Assembly: GCA_964472565.1 (NCBI GenBank)
Contig: CAYYNB010000017.1
Location: forward strand, 1-58,534
Length of the DNA: 58,534 bases
Origin: DATAMF01 sp964472565
GTDB lineage: Bacteria; Chloroflexota; Anaerolineae; Aggregatilineales; Aggregatilineaceae
Direction of reading: 5' to 3'
Of this stretch, positions 33,524 to 42,949 are shown piece after piece (position 1 is the stretch's first letter; each line of letters starts with the position of its first letter). The notes under the pieces are model-generated. The model saw only the letters and a program-made list of their open reading frames with translations, had not been told where the DNA came from and made no database searches. A program made the position numbers and the translations under genes.

Positions 33524-34690
33524 ATGGATAATTATCAACCCCAACCGGAACACCGTTTTACCTTTGGATTATGGACAGTAGGCAACCGGGGCCGCGATCC
33601 GTTTGGCGACAACGTGCGCGCAGGATTATCGCCTGTTCAGATTGTCCATCTGTTGGCCGAAGTTGGCGCTTACGGCGTCAATTTCCACGATAACGATCTG
33701 GTCCCCATTGACGCCACCCCCGCCGAACAGGCTCGCATTGTGTCAGAGTTCAAACAAGCGCTCCAGGATACCGGTCTTGTTGTGCCAATGGCAACCACGA
33801 ATCTCTTCTTTGATCCGGTGTTCAAAGATGGCGCGTTTACCTCGAATGATCCCAAAATACGGGCCTACGCGCGCCAGAAAACCCTCCGCGCCATTGATCT
33901 GGGTGCCGAACTGGGTGCCAACGTGTACGTGTTCTGGGGTGGGCGTGAAGGCACCGAAACCGACTCCAGCAAGAGCGCGCTGAACGCCGGAAAATGGTTC
34001 CGCGAAGCCCTGAACTTTTTCTGCGAATACGTGAACGATCAGGGGTATGATCTCAAGTTCGCCCTCGAAGCCAAGCCCAATGAACCGCGTGGTGACATCT
34101 ATCTTCCCACCACAGGCGCGATGCTCGGTTTTATTTCTACCCTGGATCATCCTGAGATGGTCGGTGTAAATCCCGAAGTCGCGCACGAACATATGGCGGG
34201 CCTCAATTTTATGCACGCCATTGCCCAGGCTTGGGATGCAGGCAAACTGTTCCACATCGACCTGAACGATCAGAAATTCGGGCGCTATGACCAGGACTTC
34301 CGCTTCGGTGCCGAGATGATCAAACAGGCATTTTATGTGGTGAAATTCCTGGAAGATGTCGGTTATCAAGGCTCGCGCCATTTTGACGCCCATGCCTACC
34401 GCTCCGATGGTCCCGAAGGGGTCAAAGCGTTTGCGCGCGGCTGCATGCGAACCTATTTGATCCTCAAGGAAAAAGCCGCCCGTTTTAATGCTGATCCTGA
34501 AATTCAAGGTCTGCTCAAAGAAATTATGGCCGACGATGGCTCTTATAGCTGGTTAAACGGCACCTATTCTGCCGACAAAGCCAAGCGTTTGAAAGCCGAA
34601 TCGTTTGATCGTCATGCCTTAGCTCAGCGCGACATGAAGTATGAAAAGTTAGACCAGCTCACCATCGAACTGCTCCTGGGTGTCCGTTAA
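33524..34690 (+). CDS. xylA: Xylose isomerase
   Basis: A 388-residue TIM-barrel isomerase of the short class I type (as in actinomycetes and Thermus, which lack the roughly 50-residue N-terminal extension of class II). FGLWTVGNRGRDPFGD, NFHDNDLVP with the catalytic His/Asp, the metal-binding FALEAKPNEPRGDIY (Glu, Lys), GVNPEVAHEHM and FHIDLNDQKFGRYDQD are all present. It interconverts xylose and xylulose (and glucose/fructose) with Mg, Mn or Co. The start at 33524 (MDNYQPQPEHRF) after AGAGAGGA is chosen over one 14 codons earlier. xylB follows 27 bases later. Confidence 0.95.
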   Translation: MDNYQPQPEHRFTFGLWTVGNRGRDPFGDNVRAGLSPVQIVHLLAEVGAYGVNFHDNDLVPIDATPAEQARIVSEFKQALQDTGLVVPMATTNLFFDPVFKDGAFTSNDPKIRAYARQKTLRAIDLGAELGANVYVFWGGREGTETDSSKSALNAGKWFREALNFFCEYVNDQGYDLKFALEAKPNEPRGDIYLPTTGAMLGFISTLDHPEMVGVNPEVAHEHMAGLNFMHAIAQAWDAGKLFHIDLNDQKFGRYDQDFRFGAEMIKQAFYVVKFLEDVGYQGSRHFDAHAYRSDGPEGVKAFARGCMRTYLILKEKAARFNADPEIQGLLKEIMADDGSYSWLNGTYSADKAKRLKAESFDRHALAQRDMKYEKLDQLTIELLLGVR

Positions 34691-34717
34691 TCGAATCTTA
34701 CTCAGGCGAGGACAACC

Positions 34718-36208
34718 ATGAACTATTTATTGGGACTTGATGTCAGCACGACAGGAGCCAAAGCGCTCCTGATCGATGAAACTGGGGCGGTAGTTGCCAG
34801 CCATACCACGCCTCACCCCTCTAGCCAGCCCTATCCGTTATGGAGCGAGCAAAACCCGTCCGATTGGTGGTCGGGCATTGTGAACTCAATTCGCACGGTT
34901 TTATCCCAAACCGGCGCATCCGCATCAATTCGCGCCATCGGCTTAACCGGCCAGATGCACGGTTTGGTTTGCCTGGATCAATCCGGCCAGGTGTTGCGTC
35001 CGTCCATCCTCTGGAACGACCAGCGCACCCAGGCCGAATGCGATACCATCACCGCAACCATCGGGGCACAGCGCCTGATCCAGCTCACCGGCAATCGTGC
35101 CCTGACCGGCTTTACTGCTCCCAAGATTCTCTGGGTGCGCCGTCACGAACCGGAAATCTACCAGCAGATCGCGCACATCCTCCTGCCCAAAGACTACATC
35201 CGTTTCAAACTCTCCGGCGAATACGCGGTTGATATGGCTGATGCCTCCGGGATGGCGCTCCTTGATGTGGCCAATCGTCGGTGGTCTGCTGCGGTTCTGC
35301 AAGAGCTTGATATTCCCGAAGAATGGCTGCCCCGCCTCTACGAAGGCCCGGCAGTTACGGGTATCGTGAACGAACAGGCAGCCGCCGAAACCGGGCTAAA
35401 GGCGGGCCTACCCATCGTGGGCGGCGGGGGTGATCAGGCAGCCCAGGCTACCGGAGTCGGCGCAGTCGATCCCGGCGTGGTAGCTCTCACCGTAGGAACA
35501 TCAGGCGTCGTTTTTGCGCCGCTAGCCAGTTATGCCTATGAACCGGATGGGCGTTTACATGCGTTCTGTCATTCGATTCCGGGGCGCTGGCACTTCATGG
35601 GCGTAATGTTGAGTGCTGCCGGGAGCCTTCAGTGGTATCGTGACACGCTTGCCCCCGGTGCCGACTTCGGAACCTTGACCGATGAGGCGGCTCCAATTCA
35701 ACCCGGCTGTGAAGGTTTGATCTTCCTGCCCTACCTGACCGGCGAGCGTACCCCCCATCCCGATCCATTAGCACGTGGTGCATTCGTAGGCTTAACCGCC
35801 CGTCATTCGCGCGCCCATCTGACTCGCGCCGTGATGGAAGGTGTTGCTTTTGGTCTGCGCGATAGTTTTGAACTGATCAAAGCGAGTCCGGCAGGCATCA
35901 TCAACGAAGTTCGCATCAGTGGAGGAGGGGCCAAAAGCCCGGTCTGGCGGCAAATTTTTGCCGATGTGCTGGGCGTGCCGCTGATCGTCACCGAAGCAAT
36001 CGAAGGGGCGGCGTATGGCGCGGCTTTATTGGCTGGGGTTGGCGGCGGTATCTGGTCCAATGCGGCTGAAGCGGCCCAGGCAACCGTCAAATTGGGCGAA
36101 CGCGTTGATCCCAGTTCCCAGGCCAGCGCCTATCAGTCCGCCTATGCCCTATATCGTGACCTGTATCCAATCTTGAAACCGGTGTTTGAACGGGAATCTG
36201 CGTTGTAG
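34718..36208 (+). CDS. xylB: Xylulokinase
   Basis: A 496-residue FGGY-family kinase giving xylulose-5-phosphate for the pentose phosphate pathway. LLGLDVSTTGAKALLID is the N-terminal phosphate loop. GLTGQMHGLVCLD and ILWNDQRTQAEC are xylulokinase signatures (catalytic Asp in LWNDQR), YLTGERTPHPDPLARG follows, and RISGGGAKSPVWRQIFADVLG is the ATP/adenosine motif. GGCGAGGA precedes the ATG. It is the last gene of xylR-xylA-xylB. No dedicated xylose transporter is in the operon. Confidence 0.94.
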   Translation: MNYLLGLDVSTTGAKALLIDETGAVVASHTTPHPSSQPYPLWSEQNPSDWWSGIVNSIRTVLSQTGASASIRAIGLTGQMHGLVCLDQSGQVLRPSILWNDQRTQAECDTITATIGAQRLIQLTGNRALTGFTAPKILWVRRHEPEIYQQIAHILLPKDYIRFKLSGEYAVDMADASGMALLDVANRRWSAAVLQELDIPEEWLPRLYEGPAVTGIVNEQAAAETGLKAGLPIVGGGGDQAAQATGVGAVDPGVVALTVGTSGVVFAPLASYAYEPDGRLHAFCHSIPGRWHFMGVMLSAAGSLQWYRDTLAPGADFGTLTDEAAPIQPGCEGLIFLPYLTGERTPHPDPLARGAFVGLTARHSRAHLTRAVMEGVAFGLRDSFELIKASPAGIINEVRISGGGAKSPVWRQIFADVLGVPLIVTEAIEGAAYGAALLAGVGGGIWSNAAEAAQATVKLGERVDPSSQASAYQSAYALYRDLYPILKPVFERESAL

Positions 36209-36268
36209 TTAGGGTTTGACTCCCTTCCCTGATAAAAGGGGCAAGGCAGAATGGGGTAAGGTCCAGCT

Positions 36269-38074
36269 TTATGGGATGTCGTTTGTGCCGGCAGCATCGT
36301 GAGGTGCTGCTGGCAAACTAAAACTGAAAACGCTGCCCTGTCCGGGCCTACTCTCAACCCCTATCGTGCCCCCTAGTTTTTCGACAATCCGTTTGACAAT
36401 CGATAACCCCAACCCGTACCCTTTTTCCTTCGTACTGAGGCGCGTAAATTCAGTAAATAATTTCGCTTGATCGGCCTCACTGATTCCGCTTCCATTATCC
36501 TGCACCCAAAACCGGACAAAATCCTGTTCCTGGGTAGCTCCCAATTCCACCAGCGGCGGTTCGCCCCCATATTTGATCGCATTACTGATATAATTCGCCC
36601 AGATCTCTTCGACCCAGGGCGCATATCCCAGCGCCAGCGGCCATCTGTCGGGTTTAATCACCTGCGCCCCCCGATTGCGAATCTGGGTCGCCAGCCGCCG
36701 CTCAGTTTCTTGAATAATCGGGGTCATATCGAGCGCATCCGGGATAATGGTTTTCTGGCGTACACTGGCGAGCATGAGCAAATTGTCGATAATACTGCTC
36801 AGCTTATACCCGTTATACAGGACCTCTTCCAGATAGAGGGGGACATTTTCATAAACTTCTCCCAGTAAATCTTCCTTTAGCAGTTCTGCATATCCCACCA
36901 CCGTCGCCAATGGATTTTTGAGATCATGCGCCACCGTATAAGCATAGGCATCCAGTTCCGCGATCAGCCGTTGGTGCGCCTCAATCTGTTCCTGTAATTC
37001 GACATTTTTCAACTGCGAAATTTCGGCTTCTTGCTGCGCCTTTTCAACTTGATAGATCAGTTGTAGGCTGGTGAGGCGGTGGGCCGTTTTTTCGCTAAAT
37101 ACTTCTTCTTTGACCACCTGGCTCTGCTTTTGATGGTGCAGCGCCGCTTGCCATTCTCCTTGTTGCTCATACGTCTCAGCCAGCGCCGCATAGATTTCAA
37201 ACAGCACCGGCTTGGATTGAATCGCTGCGGCTACCTCTAACGCCTGCTGCAAGACAGCCGCCGCGAGATCACACTCGCCCAAATTCAGATGCATTCGCCC
37301 GACATCCAGCAAAAGAGATGCTTCTAACTGGCGATAACCCCAGGTTTTAGACAATTCGAGCGCTTTAAAAAAGTGCTCCAGTGCTTGTTGCACATCTTGG
37401 GTAGCGGCGTAGATTTTGCCGATATTGCCCAGTGCCTCAACTTCCGCCCGTTTGTAACCGATAGTCCGATCCAGTTCTAGGCTTTGCTGTTCATAACGGA
37501 GCGCCTGAGCATAATCCCCCATCAATAAATAGGCTTTGCCAATACTGTCCAGAACTTGTGCTTCGCCATGCGGTGATCCGGTTTCTCGATGAATCGTCAA
37601 ACTTTCCATAAGCTGGGGCATCGCATCCTTGCTGCGCCCCACATGCAAACAGATATAGCCGTTATCGTTTAAAATACTGGCATACAATCCCCGGTCCCCG
37701 CTTTGTTTGCTCAATCGCAGCGCCGTATAACCAACTTCCAGGGCCTGTGTATAGTTTCCCAGCAAAAAATGAATCCCGGCGATATGGTTGAGCACATACG
37801 CCTGCTGACGGATATTCCCGGTTTGTTCAAACAGCCGCGCCGCTTCCAATGCCATCGACAGCGCATCAATATAATTCGAGCGATCCCAGTTCAGAATTGA
37901 TAAGGTGGTCAGGCTCTGCGCTAAACCTTCCGGGTAACTTTCAAGCGACATGGTTTGCGCTTGTTTCGCCAACTGTTCGCTCTTCTCTGGATCATCAATC
38001 AGGAGCGCTTCAGCCTGCTCATTAAGCCGATCAATATCCCTAAATTCTTCTGCGTGCTCAGTTTTTTCCATCAT
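36269..38074 (-). CDS. Soluble TPR-repeat sensor histidine kinase
   Basis: A 601-residue cytoplasmic kinase without membrane segments. Residues about 15-330 are tetratricopeptide repeats of the MalT/Rap type (GDRGLYASILNDNGYICL, QVLDSIGKAYLLMGDYAQAL, EALGNIGKIYAATQDVQQAL). A coiled coil (residues about 335-375) links them to HisKA with H383 in VAHDLKNPLATVVGY and to an HATPase domain with the N box (WANYISNAIKYGG), G1 (VQDNGSGIS) and G2 (KGYGLGLSIVKRI). No response regulator is adjacent, so it is an orphan. The signal is probably a protein or peptide bound by the TPR array. Its start overlaps the stop of the aroE-like gene (ATGA). Confidence 0.92.
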   Translation of the reverse strand: MMEKTEHAEEFRDIDRLNEQAEALLIDDPEKSEQLAKQAQTMSLESYPEGLAQSLTTLSILNWDRSNYIDALSMALEAARLFEQTGNIRQQAYVLNHIAGIHFLLGNYTQALEVGYTALRLSKQSGDRGLYASILNDNGYICLHVGRSKDAMPQLMESLTIHRETGSPHGEAQVLDSIGKAYLLMGDYAQALRYEQQSLELDRTIGYKRAEVEALGNIGKIYAATQDVQQALEHFFKALELSKTWGYRQLEASLLLDVGRMHLNLGECDLAAAVLQQALEVAAAIQSKPVLFEIYAALAETYEQQGEWQAALHHQKQSQVVKEEVFSEKTAHRLTSLQLIYQVEKAQQEAEISQLKNVELQEQIEAHQRLIAELDAYAYTVAHDLKNPLATVVGYAELLKEDLLGEVYENVPLYLEEVLYNGYKLSSIIDNLLMLASVRQKTIIPDALDMTPIIQETERRLATQIRNRGAQVIKPDRWPLALGYAPWVEEIWANYISNAIKYGGEPPLVELGATQEQDFVRFWVQDNGSGISEADQAKLFTEFTRLSTKEKGYGLGLSIVKRIVEKLGGTIGVESRPGQGSVFSFSLPAAPHDAAGTNDIP

Positions 38075-38928
38075 ACTCCAAGCGCTTTTCGCAGCGCGTC
38101 TTTCATCACCGCTTCAGGAGCCGTCTGCCCGGTCCACATCTCAAACCCAATCACTCCCTGGTAAACCAGCATCGCTAACCCATCCAATACCGGCAGCCCA
38201 TACGCTTTCGCTTGACGCAAAAACGGTGTTTCGGGGGGATTAAATACCACATCACACACCAGCAGGCCGGGCTTTGCCCCCTGCCAGTCAACATCCGGCT
38301 TACCATCCACATCTGGAAACAGTCCAATCGAGGTCGCATTAACCAGCAGATCAACATCCTTTGCAACATGATAGGTTTCGCGCCAGGCCTCAAACTGAAC
38401 ATCGGCCTGTGTATTCCGTCTCAAATCCGCGACCATCTGCGAACCCCGCACCTCGCTGCGATTCAACACCAAAAGCTGTGCCGCCCCTGCCAGGGCCAGT
38501 TCAGTCGCCGCCGCACGTGCTGCGCCCCCGGCCCCCAGAATCACCACCCGTTTCCCTGCCGGATCAACCCCCGCATCCTGCCGCACTCCCCGCAAAAACC
38601 CTTTCCCATCCGTGTTTTCCCCAACCAGACGATCCCCCACCCGCCGCACGGTATTCACCGCGCCGATAATTGCCGCATCCGGCGCGATCTCATCCAGATA
38701 GCGCATCACAGCGACTTTATGGGGAATCGTCAGGTTGATTCCTTGCATCCCCAAAGCACGTACACCCACTATCGCATCCGCCAGTTTTTCGGGTTTAACT
38801 TCGATAGTCAGGTACCGCCAGTTTAAACCCGCCGCCGCAAATGCCGCTTCTTGCATCACCCCAGTTGGATTTTCTGCCACCGGATAGCCCAAAACACCGA
38901 CCAATTCCGCTTTATAGTTGGCAGACAT
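38071..38928 (-). CDS. Shikimate dehydrogenase family protein (AroE-like, altered substrate motif)
   Basis: A 285-residue shikimate/quinate dehydrogenase fold. The catalytic pair is present: Lys in NLTIPHKVAVM and Asp in ENTDGKGFLRGV. The NADP Rossmann loop is ILGAGGAARAAATEL, and VLDGLAMLVYQGVIGFEMWTG closes the protein. The N-terminal substrate motif, normally SxSxxxHN, reads ENPTGVMQEAAF here. The two serines that hold the shikimate carboxylate are replaced (Asn-Pro-Thr) and His-Asn by Gln-Glu. It may be a divergent AroE or an enzyme for another hydroxy acid. The start at 38928 after GGATCAGGA is chosen over one 14 codons upstream. It overlaps the histidine kinase. Confidence 0.8.
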   Translation of the reverse strand: MSANYKAELVGVLGYPVAENPTGVMQEAAFAAAGLNWRYLTIEVKPEKLADAIVGVRALGMQGINLTIPHKVAVMRYLDEIAPDAAIIGAVNTVRRVGDRLVGENTDGKGFLRGVRQDAGVDPAGKRVVILGAGGAARAAATELALAGAAQLLVLNRSEVRGSQMVADLRRNTQADVQFEAWRETYHVAKDVDLLVNATSIGLFPDVDGKPDVDWQGAKPGLLVCDVVFNPPETPFLRQAKAYGLPVLDGLAMLVYQGVIGFEMWTGQTAPEAVMKDALRKALGV

Positions 38929-39004
38929 AATCCTGATCCTTTCGACATAAATATAATGATCGATATCCATTCTTATTGTAATGGTTTTTTACGGGTCGGA
39001 AAGC

Positions 39005-39037
39005 AAAAAGGCCTCTGGGTAAACAAGAGGCCTTTTT
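39005..39037. terminator. Strong bidirectional-type terminator
   Basis: AAAAAGGCCTCT (39005-39016) and AGAGGCCTTTTT (39026-39037) form a perfect 12-bp stem with a nine-base loop and T-tracts on both strands. It lies 34 bases after the stop of the molybdenum-hydroxylase gene (minus strand), ending that operon. Confidence 0.9.
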
Positions 39038-39070
39038 CGCTTTTATGCTTCATGCTTGAGGTTCGCTTAC

Positions 39071-41872
39071 CTACTTCACATCATGCCAGGTAGTCCGAAC
39101 CTCCGTCTTATTCGCTTTGATCGCTCGCAGCAGCGCATCTTGATCAATCGGAATGTGGTACACCCGCACGCCTGTTGCATGGTAAATGGCGTTTGCAATA
39201 GCGGGTGTTGTGCCAATCGATGTAATTTCCCCCACACCCTTTGCCCCAAACGGCCCTTCAGCCGTCGGATGCTCCACAATATGCGAGATAATCTCCGGCG
39301 TGTGTTTAATACTCGGAATCTTATATCGAGCGAAGAGCGTAGACCAGGGCACACCGTTTTCCACAATATACTCTTCAGTGAGGCAGTTCCCCAACCCCAT
39401 CACGATCCCACCCTCGACTTGCCCTTCGAGTGTGCGGGGATTAATCGCTCGTCCCACGTCATTTGCGGCGATGATCCGTACCACCTTCACCGCTCCGGTT
39501 TCCAGATCAACTTCAACCAGTGCCGCTTGGGTTGCATACGAAAACGCCACATGCATATCGCCGCCCGTTCCCAGCGGTTTAGTTTCTGGCGCATCATATT
39601 TATAGCGGACCTTCGCTTCTAATCCCTGCTCATGCATCCACGTGACCACTTGCCCCAGGTCCACCGCAGTGCCGTTATAACACACGTGCCCATGCTCAAA
39701 TCGTATCTTGTCGGGGGGCACGCTCATCCGTTCCGCGGCCACCGCTACCAGTGCCTCCCGCATCGTGATCGCGGCATGTCGCGCGGCATTTCCGCTCACA
39801 TACGTCTGCCGCGAAGCAGTCGTTGGCCCGCCGTCTGGTGTCAAATCCGTATCCGACAGCAGAACGTGTACGCGGTTCACCGGCATACCGAGTTCTTCTG
39901 CTGCGATCTGCGCCAGCACCACGCTTAAGCCTTGCCCCATATCTGCCGACGAGGTGCGAACTTCGGCCCGCCCATCTTCAAATACTTCGACTTCTGCCGT
40001 AGATCGATCCGGTGCGCCGCCGCCCAATCCTGTATTTTTGTAAACCGCTGCCACGCCCCACCCATAGGCGAGGCTGCCTTCGCGCCAACTCCATTGGAAC
40101 GCCGTATCCTCGCCGCGCATATCCCGGTTGACCCGTTCCAGCGTTTCCAGCAGTCCCACGCTCTCGCGCAGCACTTGCCCGGTAGCTGTCGTTTCGCCCA
40201 CCTTCTGCGCATTTTTCAGCCGGAACTCAACCGGATCGATACCCAGCGCTTCCGCGACTTGATCCATATTCTGTTCGACCGCAAACGCCGATTGTGTGAC
40301 TCCGAATCCGCGAAATGCGCCCGACGGGGGGTTATTGGTATACATCGCGTAGCAGTCAATTTTGACATGCGGCACCACATACGGCCCGGTAGCATGGGTG
40401 GTCGCCCGTGTCATCACCTTGTCCGACAGGCTGGCGTATGCCCCGCCATCCCCATACAATTCTGCTTCCACCGCCATCAGGGTGCCGTCACGTTTCGCCC
40501 CGGTTTTTATCCGAATAATCGTCGCGTGGCGCTTCGGGTGGAACAGCAGTGATTCCTGCCGGGTATAGAGCATCTTCACCGGGTGATTGGTTGCTTGGGC
40601 CAGCATCGCCACATGAATCTGCCCCGCAATATCTTCTTTTCCGCCGAACCCCCCGCCGATTAACGTTCCCCGCACCCGAATCTGATCTTCGGGGATATTC
40701 AGCGCGCGGGCGGTCTGCCGCCGGTCATCATACGGAATCTGCGATCCAACGTAGATCGTCAGTTTTGGATGCGCGTCATCAAATCCCGCTGGAACACCAA
40801 TCGCGCATTCCGGTTCCATAAAAGCATGTTCAATGGTTGGTGTGCGATATTCCCGCTCAATCACCACATCCGACTCGGCAAATCCCCGCTCAATATCCCC
40901 GCTCCGCACTTTAATATGCTTGAGCAGGTTTGGTCGGTCTTCATGCACCAATGCCGCATCCGGTTGGTGTGCCGCTTTGGGGTCCGCCACCGTCGGCAGC
41001 GGTTCATACGCCACGTTGATCCGTTTCAGCGCTTCCGCCGCGATCTCCGGTGTATCCGCCGCCACAATCGCGACCGCATCCCCCATATATCGCACTTTAT
41101 CGCCTGCCAACACCGGCCAGTCCGCATAGACGATCCCGTGAATGTTTTCGCCGGGCACATCCTCATGGGTCAGCACCGCTCGTACACCGGGCATTGCTTT
41201 TGCTTCTGTCGTATTAATGCTCAAAATCCGTGCATGAGGATACGCCGCCCGCAGCGTCCGAGCATACAGCATGCCGGGGAACACATAATCATCCGTAAAT
41301 CGCGCGCGCCCCGTCACTTTATCCACCACTTCCTGCGGCGGTACAGCCTGTCCAACGGCATTCAGCGGCGCGCTTGTTTTGACGGCATTCCAGGACACAA
41401 CGCCCTCGCCCCGCATCTCATGCGCCGCCGCATGAATCGCATTGAAGACGCTGGTATACCCCGTGCAGCGGCAGTAAGTATCCTTCAGCGCCACCTTAAT
41501 ATCGTGATCCGATGGATCAGGATTTTTTTGCAGCAGCGCATACGAGTTCATGATCAGCCCCGGTGTACAGAATCCACACTGGACCGCGCCGTGTTCAATG
41601 AATGCTTTTTGCAGCGGGTGTAAGCCCCCGTTCTGCTTCACCCCTTCGATGGTTGTGATCGCCGCGCCCTGCGCCTTAAACGCCGGGTAAATGCACGAAT
41701 CGACGGGGATACCGTTCACCAGCACCGTACAGATTCCGCACTCCGCTTCCTCACATCCGATTTTTGTTCCGGTCAGGCCCAGATCGTATCGTAGAACTTG
41801 CGCCAATGTGCGCGCTTCGGGAACGTCGAGATCATAAGATTGGTCGTTGACGGTGAGTGTTAGCTTGCTCAT
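39071..41872 (-). CDS. Molybdenum hydroxylase, fused 2Fe-2S and molybdopterin subunits (xanthine dehydrogenase family)
   Basis: A 933-residue fusion of the small and large subunits of a xanthine-dehydrogenase-family enzyme. Residues 1-160: plant-type 2Fe-2S cluster C40, C45, C48, C60, and the second cluster C99, C102, C134, C136 (QCGFCTPG ... CRCTGYT). Residues about 170-933: molybdopterin domain with TGRARFTDDY, GGGFGGKEDIAGQ, GAFRGFGVTQ and the catalytic E882 in GAKGVGEITSIGTTPAIANAI. The AYxCSFR loop of CO dehydrogenase is absent. Substrate is a purine or other N-heterocycle or aldehyde; purine is favoured because a nucleoside-type importer lies upstream. The FAD subunit is encoded seven bases upstream. 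Confidence 0.92.
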   Translation of the reverse strand: MSKLTLTVNDQSYDLDVPEARTLAQVLRYDLGLTGTKIGCEEAECGICTVLVNGIPVDSCIYPAFKAQGAAITTIEGVKQNGGLHPLQKAFIEHGAVQCGFCTPGLIMNSYALLQKNPDPSDHDIKVALKDTYCRCTGYTSVFNAIHAAAHEMRGEGVVSWNAVKTSAPLNAVGQAVPPQEVVDKVTGRARFTDDYVFPGMLYARTLRAAYPHARILSINTTEAKAMPGVRAVLTHEDVPGENIHGIVYADWPVLAGDKVRYMGDAVAIVAADTPEIAAEALKRINVAYEPLPTVADPKAAHQPDAALVHEDRPNLLKHIKVRSGDIERGFAESDVVIEREYRTPTIEHAFMEPECAIGVPAGFDDAHPKLTIYVGSQIPYDDRRQTARALNIPEDQIRVRGTLIGGGFGGKEDIAGQIHVAMLAQATNHPVKMLYTRQESLLFHPKRHATIIRIKTGAKRDGTLMAVEAELYGDGGAYASLSDKVMTRATTHATGPYVVPHVKIDCYAMYTNNPPSGAFRGFGVTQSAFAVEQNMDQVAEALGIDPVEFRLKNAQKVGETTATGQVLRESVGLLETLERVNRDMRGEDTAFQWSWREGSLAYGWGVAAVYKNTGLGGGAPDRSTAEVEVFEDGRAEVRTSSADMGQGLSVVLAQIAAEELGMPVNRVHVLLSDTDLTPDGGPTTASRQTYVSGNAARHAAITMREALVAVAAERMSVPPDKIRFEHGHVCYNGTAVDLGQVVTWMHEQGLEAKVRYKYDAPETKPLGTGGDMHVAFSYATQAALVEVDLETGAVKVVRIIAANDVGRAINPRTLEGQVEGGIVMGLGNCLTEEYIVENGVPWSTLFARYKIPSIKHTPEIISHIVEHPTAEGPFGAKGVGEITSIGTTPAIANAIYHATGVRVYHIPIDQDALLRAIKANKTEVRTTWHDVK

Positions 41873-41879
41873 GATGCTC

Positions 41880-42794
41880 CTATTCCATTCCTATCCCTTC
41901 AGGGAGAGCTTGTCCGGTCCGGGCGCGCTCCACCGCGCGTTCCAGTACGCGTCGCAACAGGATTTCAATCATCTCTTGGCGATAATCAGCGGTAGCGCGA
42001 TATTTACTCGCTCGTGGATGCAGCGTGGCGTGTGCCGTTTTGACCGCTTCTTCGACGGTTTCAACGCTGGCGGTAGCCCCTCGTAACACAGCTTCCACGT
42101 CTGCCGCGCGAATGGGGGTCGGCGCAACCGGGCTGACACAGACCCGCACATCCTCATAATAACTTCCGCGTGGGTCCAATCGAATCCACACCGCGCAGCC
42201 CAGAATCGGCAAAGCGACTCCTTGTGGCCGCATGATCCGTTTAAAGGCGGTGGCTTCCTGTGGCCCACACAGCCGGATGCGGAACTGCACCAGCAGATCG
42301 CGCGTCGAATCCAGCCGCGATTGTCCCGGCCCCACATACAACGCTTGAATCGGCACCCAGCGCCGTTCATGCTCAATAATAACGTCCGCTTCCGCATCCA
42401 GCGCGACCAGCGATACGGTGCCATCCCCTGCGGGCAGTGCGTGCGCGACATTCCCGCCCAGCGTGCCCACATTTCGCACCTGTGGCCCGCCAACCACGCC
42501 GCAGCTCTCCACCAGGCAGGTTGCCCGCGCTGCGATTTCGGGCCAGGCGACAATCTGCGAATGCGTCACCCCCGCCCCAATATATAACCAATCCCCCTCT
42601 TGCCGGATCACATTCATGCTGGCGATCTTCGTAATATCAATTAAGGCATCCTGGCAGGGTGTATGCCCCTGCCGCATATCAAGTAATAAGTCCGTACCGC
42701 CCGCAATCACCCGCGCGCGGCCCCCATACGATTCCAGCAGCGCCAATGCCTCGTCAATGGTCGAAGGAGTATGGTAATGCGTCCAAAGTGTCAT
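41880..42794 (-). CDS. FAD-binding subunit of the molybdenum hydroxylase
   Basis: A 304-residue CoxM/XdhB-type flavoprotein. It has the two FAD motifs, ARVIAGGTDLLLDMRQG near residue 30 and TLGGNVAHALPAGDG near residue 107. The family's C-terminal CO-dehydrogenase-flavoprotein domain (residues about 170-290) follows. It passes electrons from the iron-sulphur clusters to NAD or another acceptor. It is seven bases ahead of the fused subunit gene. The 155-base gap upstream (42795-42949) contains only weak hairpins and no recognised promoter, so transcription may continue from the ABC-transporter genes. Confidence 0.92.
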   Translation of the reverse strand: MTLWTHYHTPSTIDEALALLESYGGRARVIAGGTDLLLDMRQGHTPCQDALIDITKIASMNVIRQEGDWLYIGAGVTHSQIVAWPEIAARATCLVESCGVVGGPQVRNVGTLGGNVAHALPAGDGTVSLVALDAEADVIIEHERRWVPIQALYVGPGQSRLDSTRDLLVQFRIRLCGPQEATAFKRIMRPQGVALPILGCAVWIRLDPRGSYYEDVRVCVSPVAPTPIRAADVEAVLRGATASVETVEEAVKTAHATLHPRASKYRATADYRQEMIEILLRRVLERAVERARTGQALPEGIGME

Positions 42795-42949
42795 GGGTCA
42801 AATCTCTCAATAGTTATATCTGTAGCTAGACGGACTGCCAGCACTTTTCGATGAGCGAGGATACTCAACGCCGCATAATGCCCCGGGACACAAACGACCA
42901 GCAGCCAGGAGGATTAACTTAATTTTATCACACCAGTTCTGTTTTACGA

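Noticed and set aside
33743..34507. 254-codon open frame opposite xylA
   Set aside because: Antisense shadow of a highly conserved gene; no independent evidence of coding.
36209..36268. Terminator between xylB and the histidine kinase gene
   Set aside because: CCCT/AGGG and CCCTT/AAGGG pairings are short and lack a T-tract, too weak to report.
40769..41623. 284-codon open frame opposite the molybdenum hydroxylase
   Set aside because: Antisense to the 2Fe-2S and molybdopterin domains. No RBS or domain is seen; it is a composition artefact.
42795..42949. tRNA or other RNA gene in the gap before the FAD subunit gene
   Set aside because: Short hairpins only; no cloverleaf, no TTCRA T-loop and no CCA end could be fitted.
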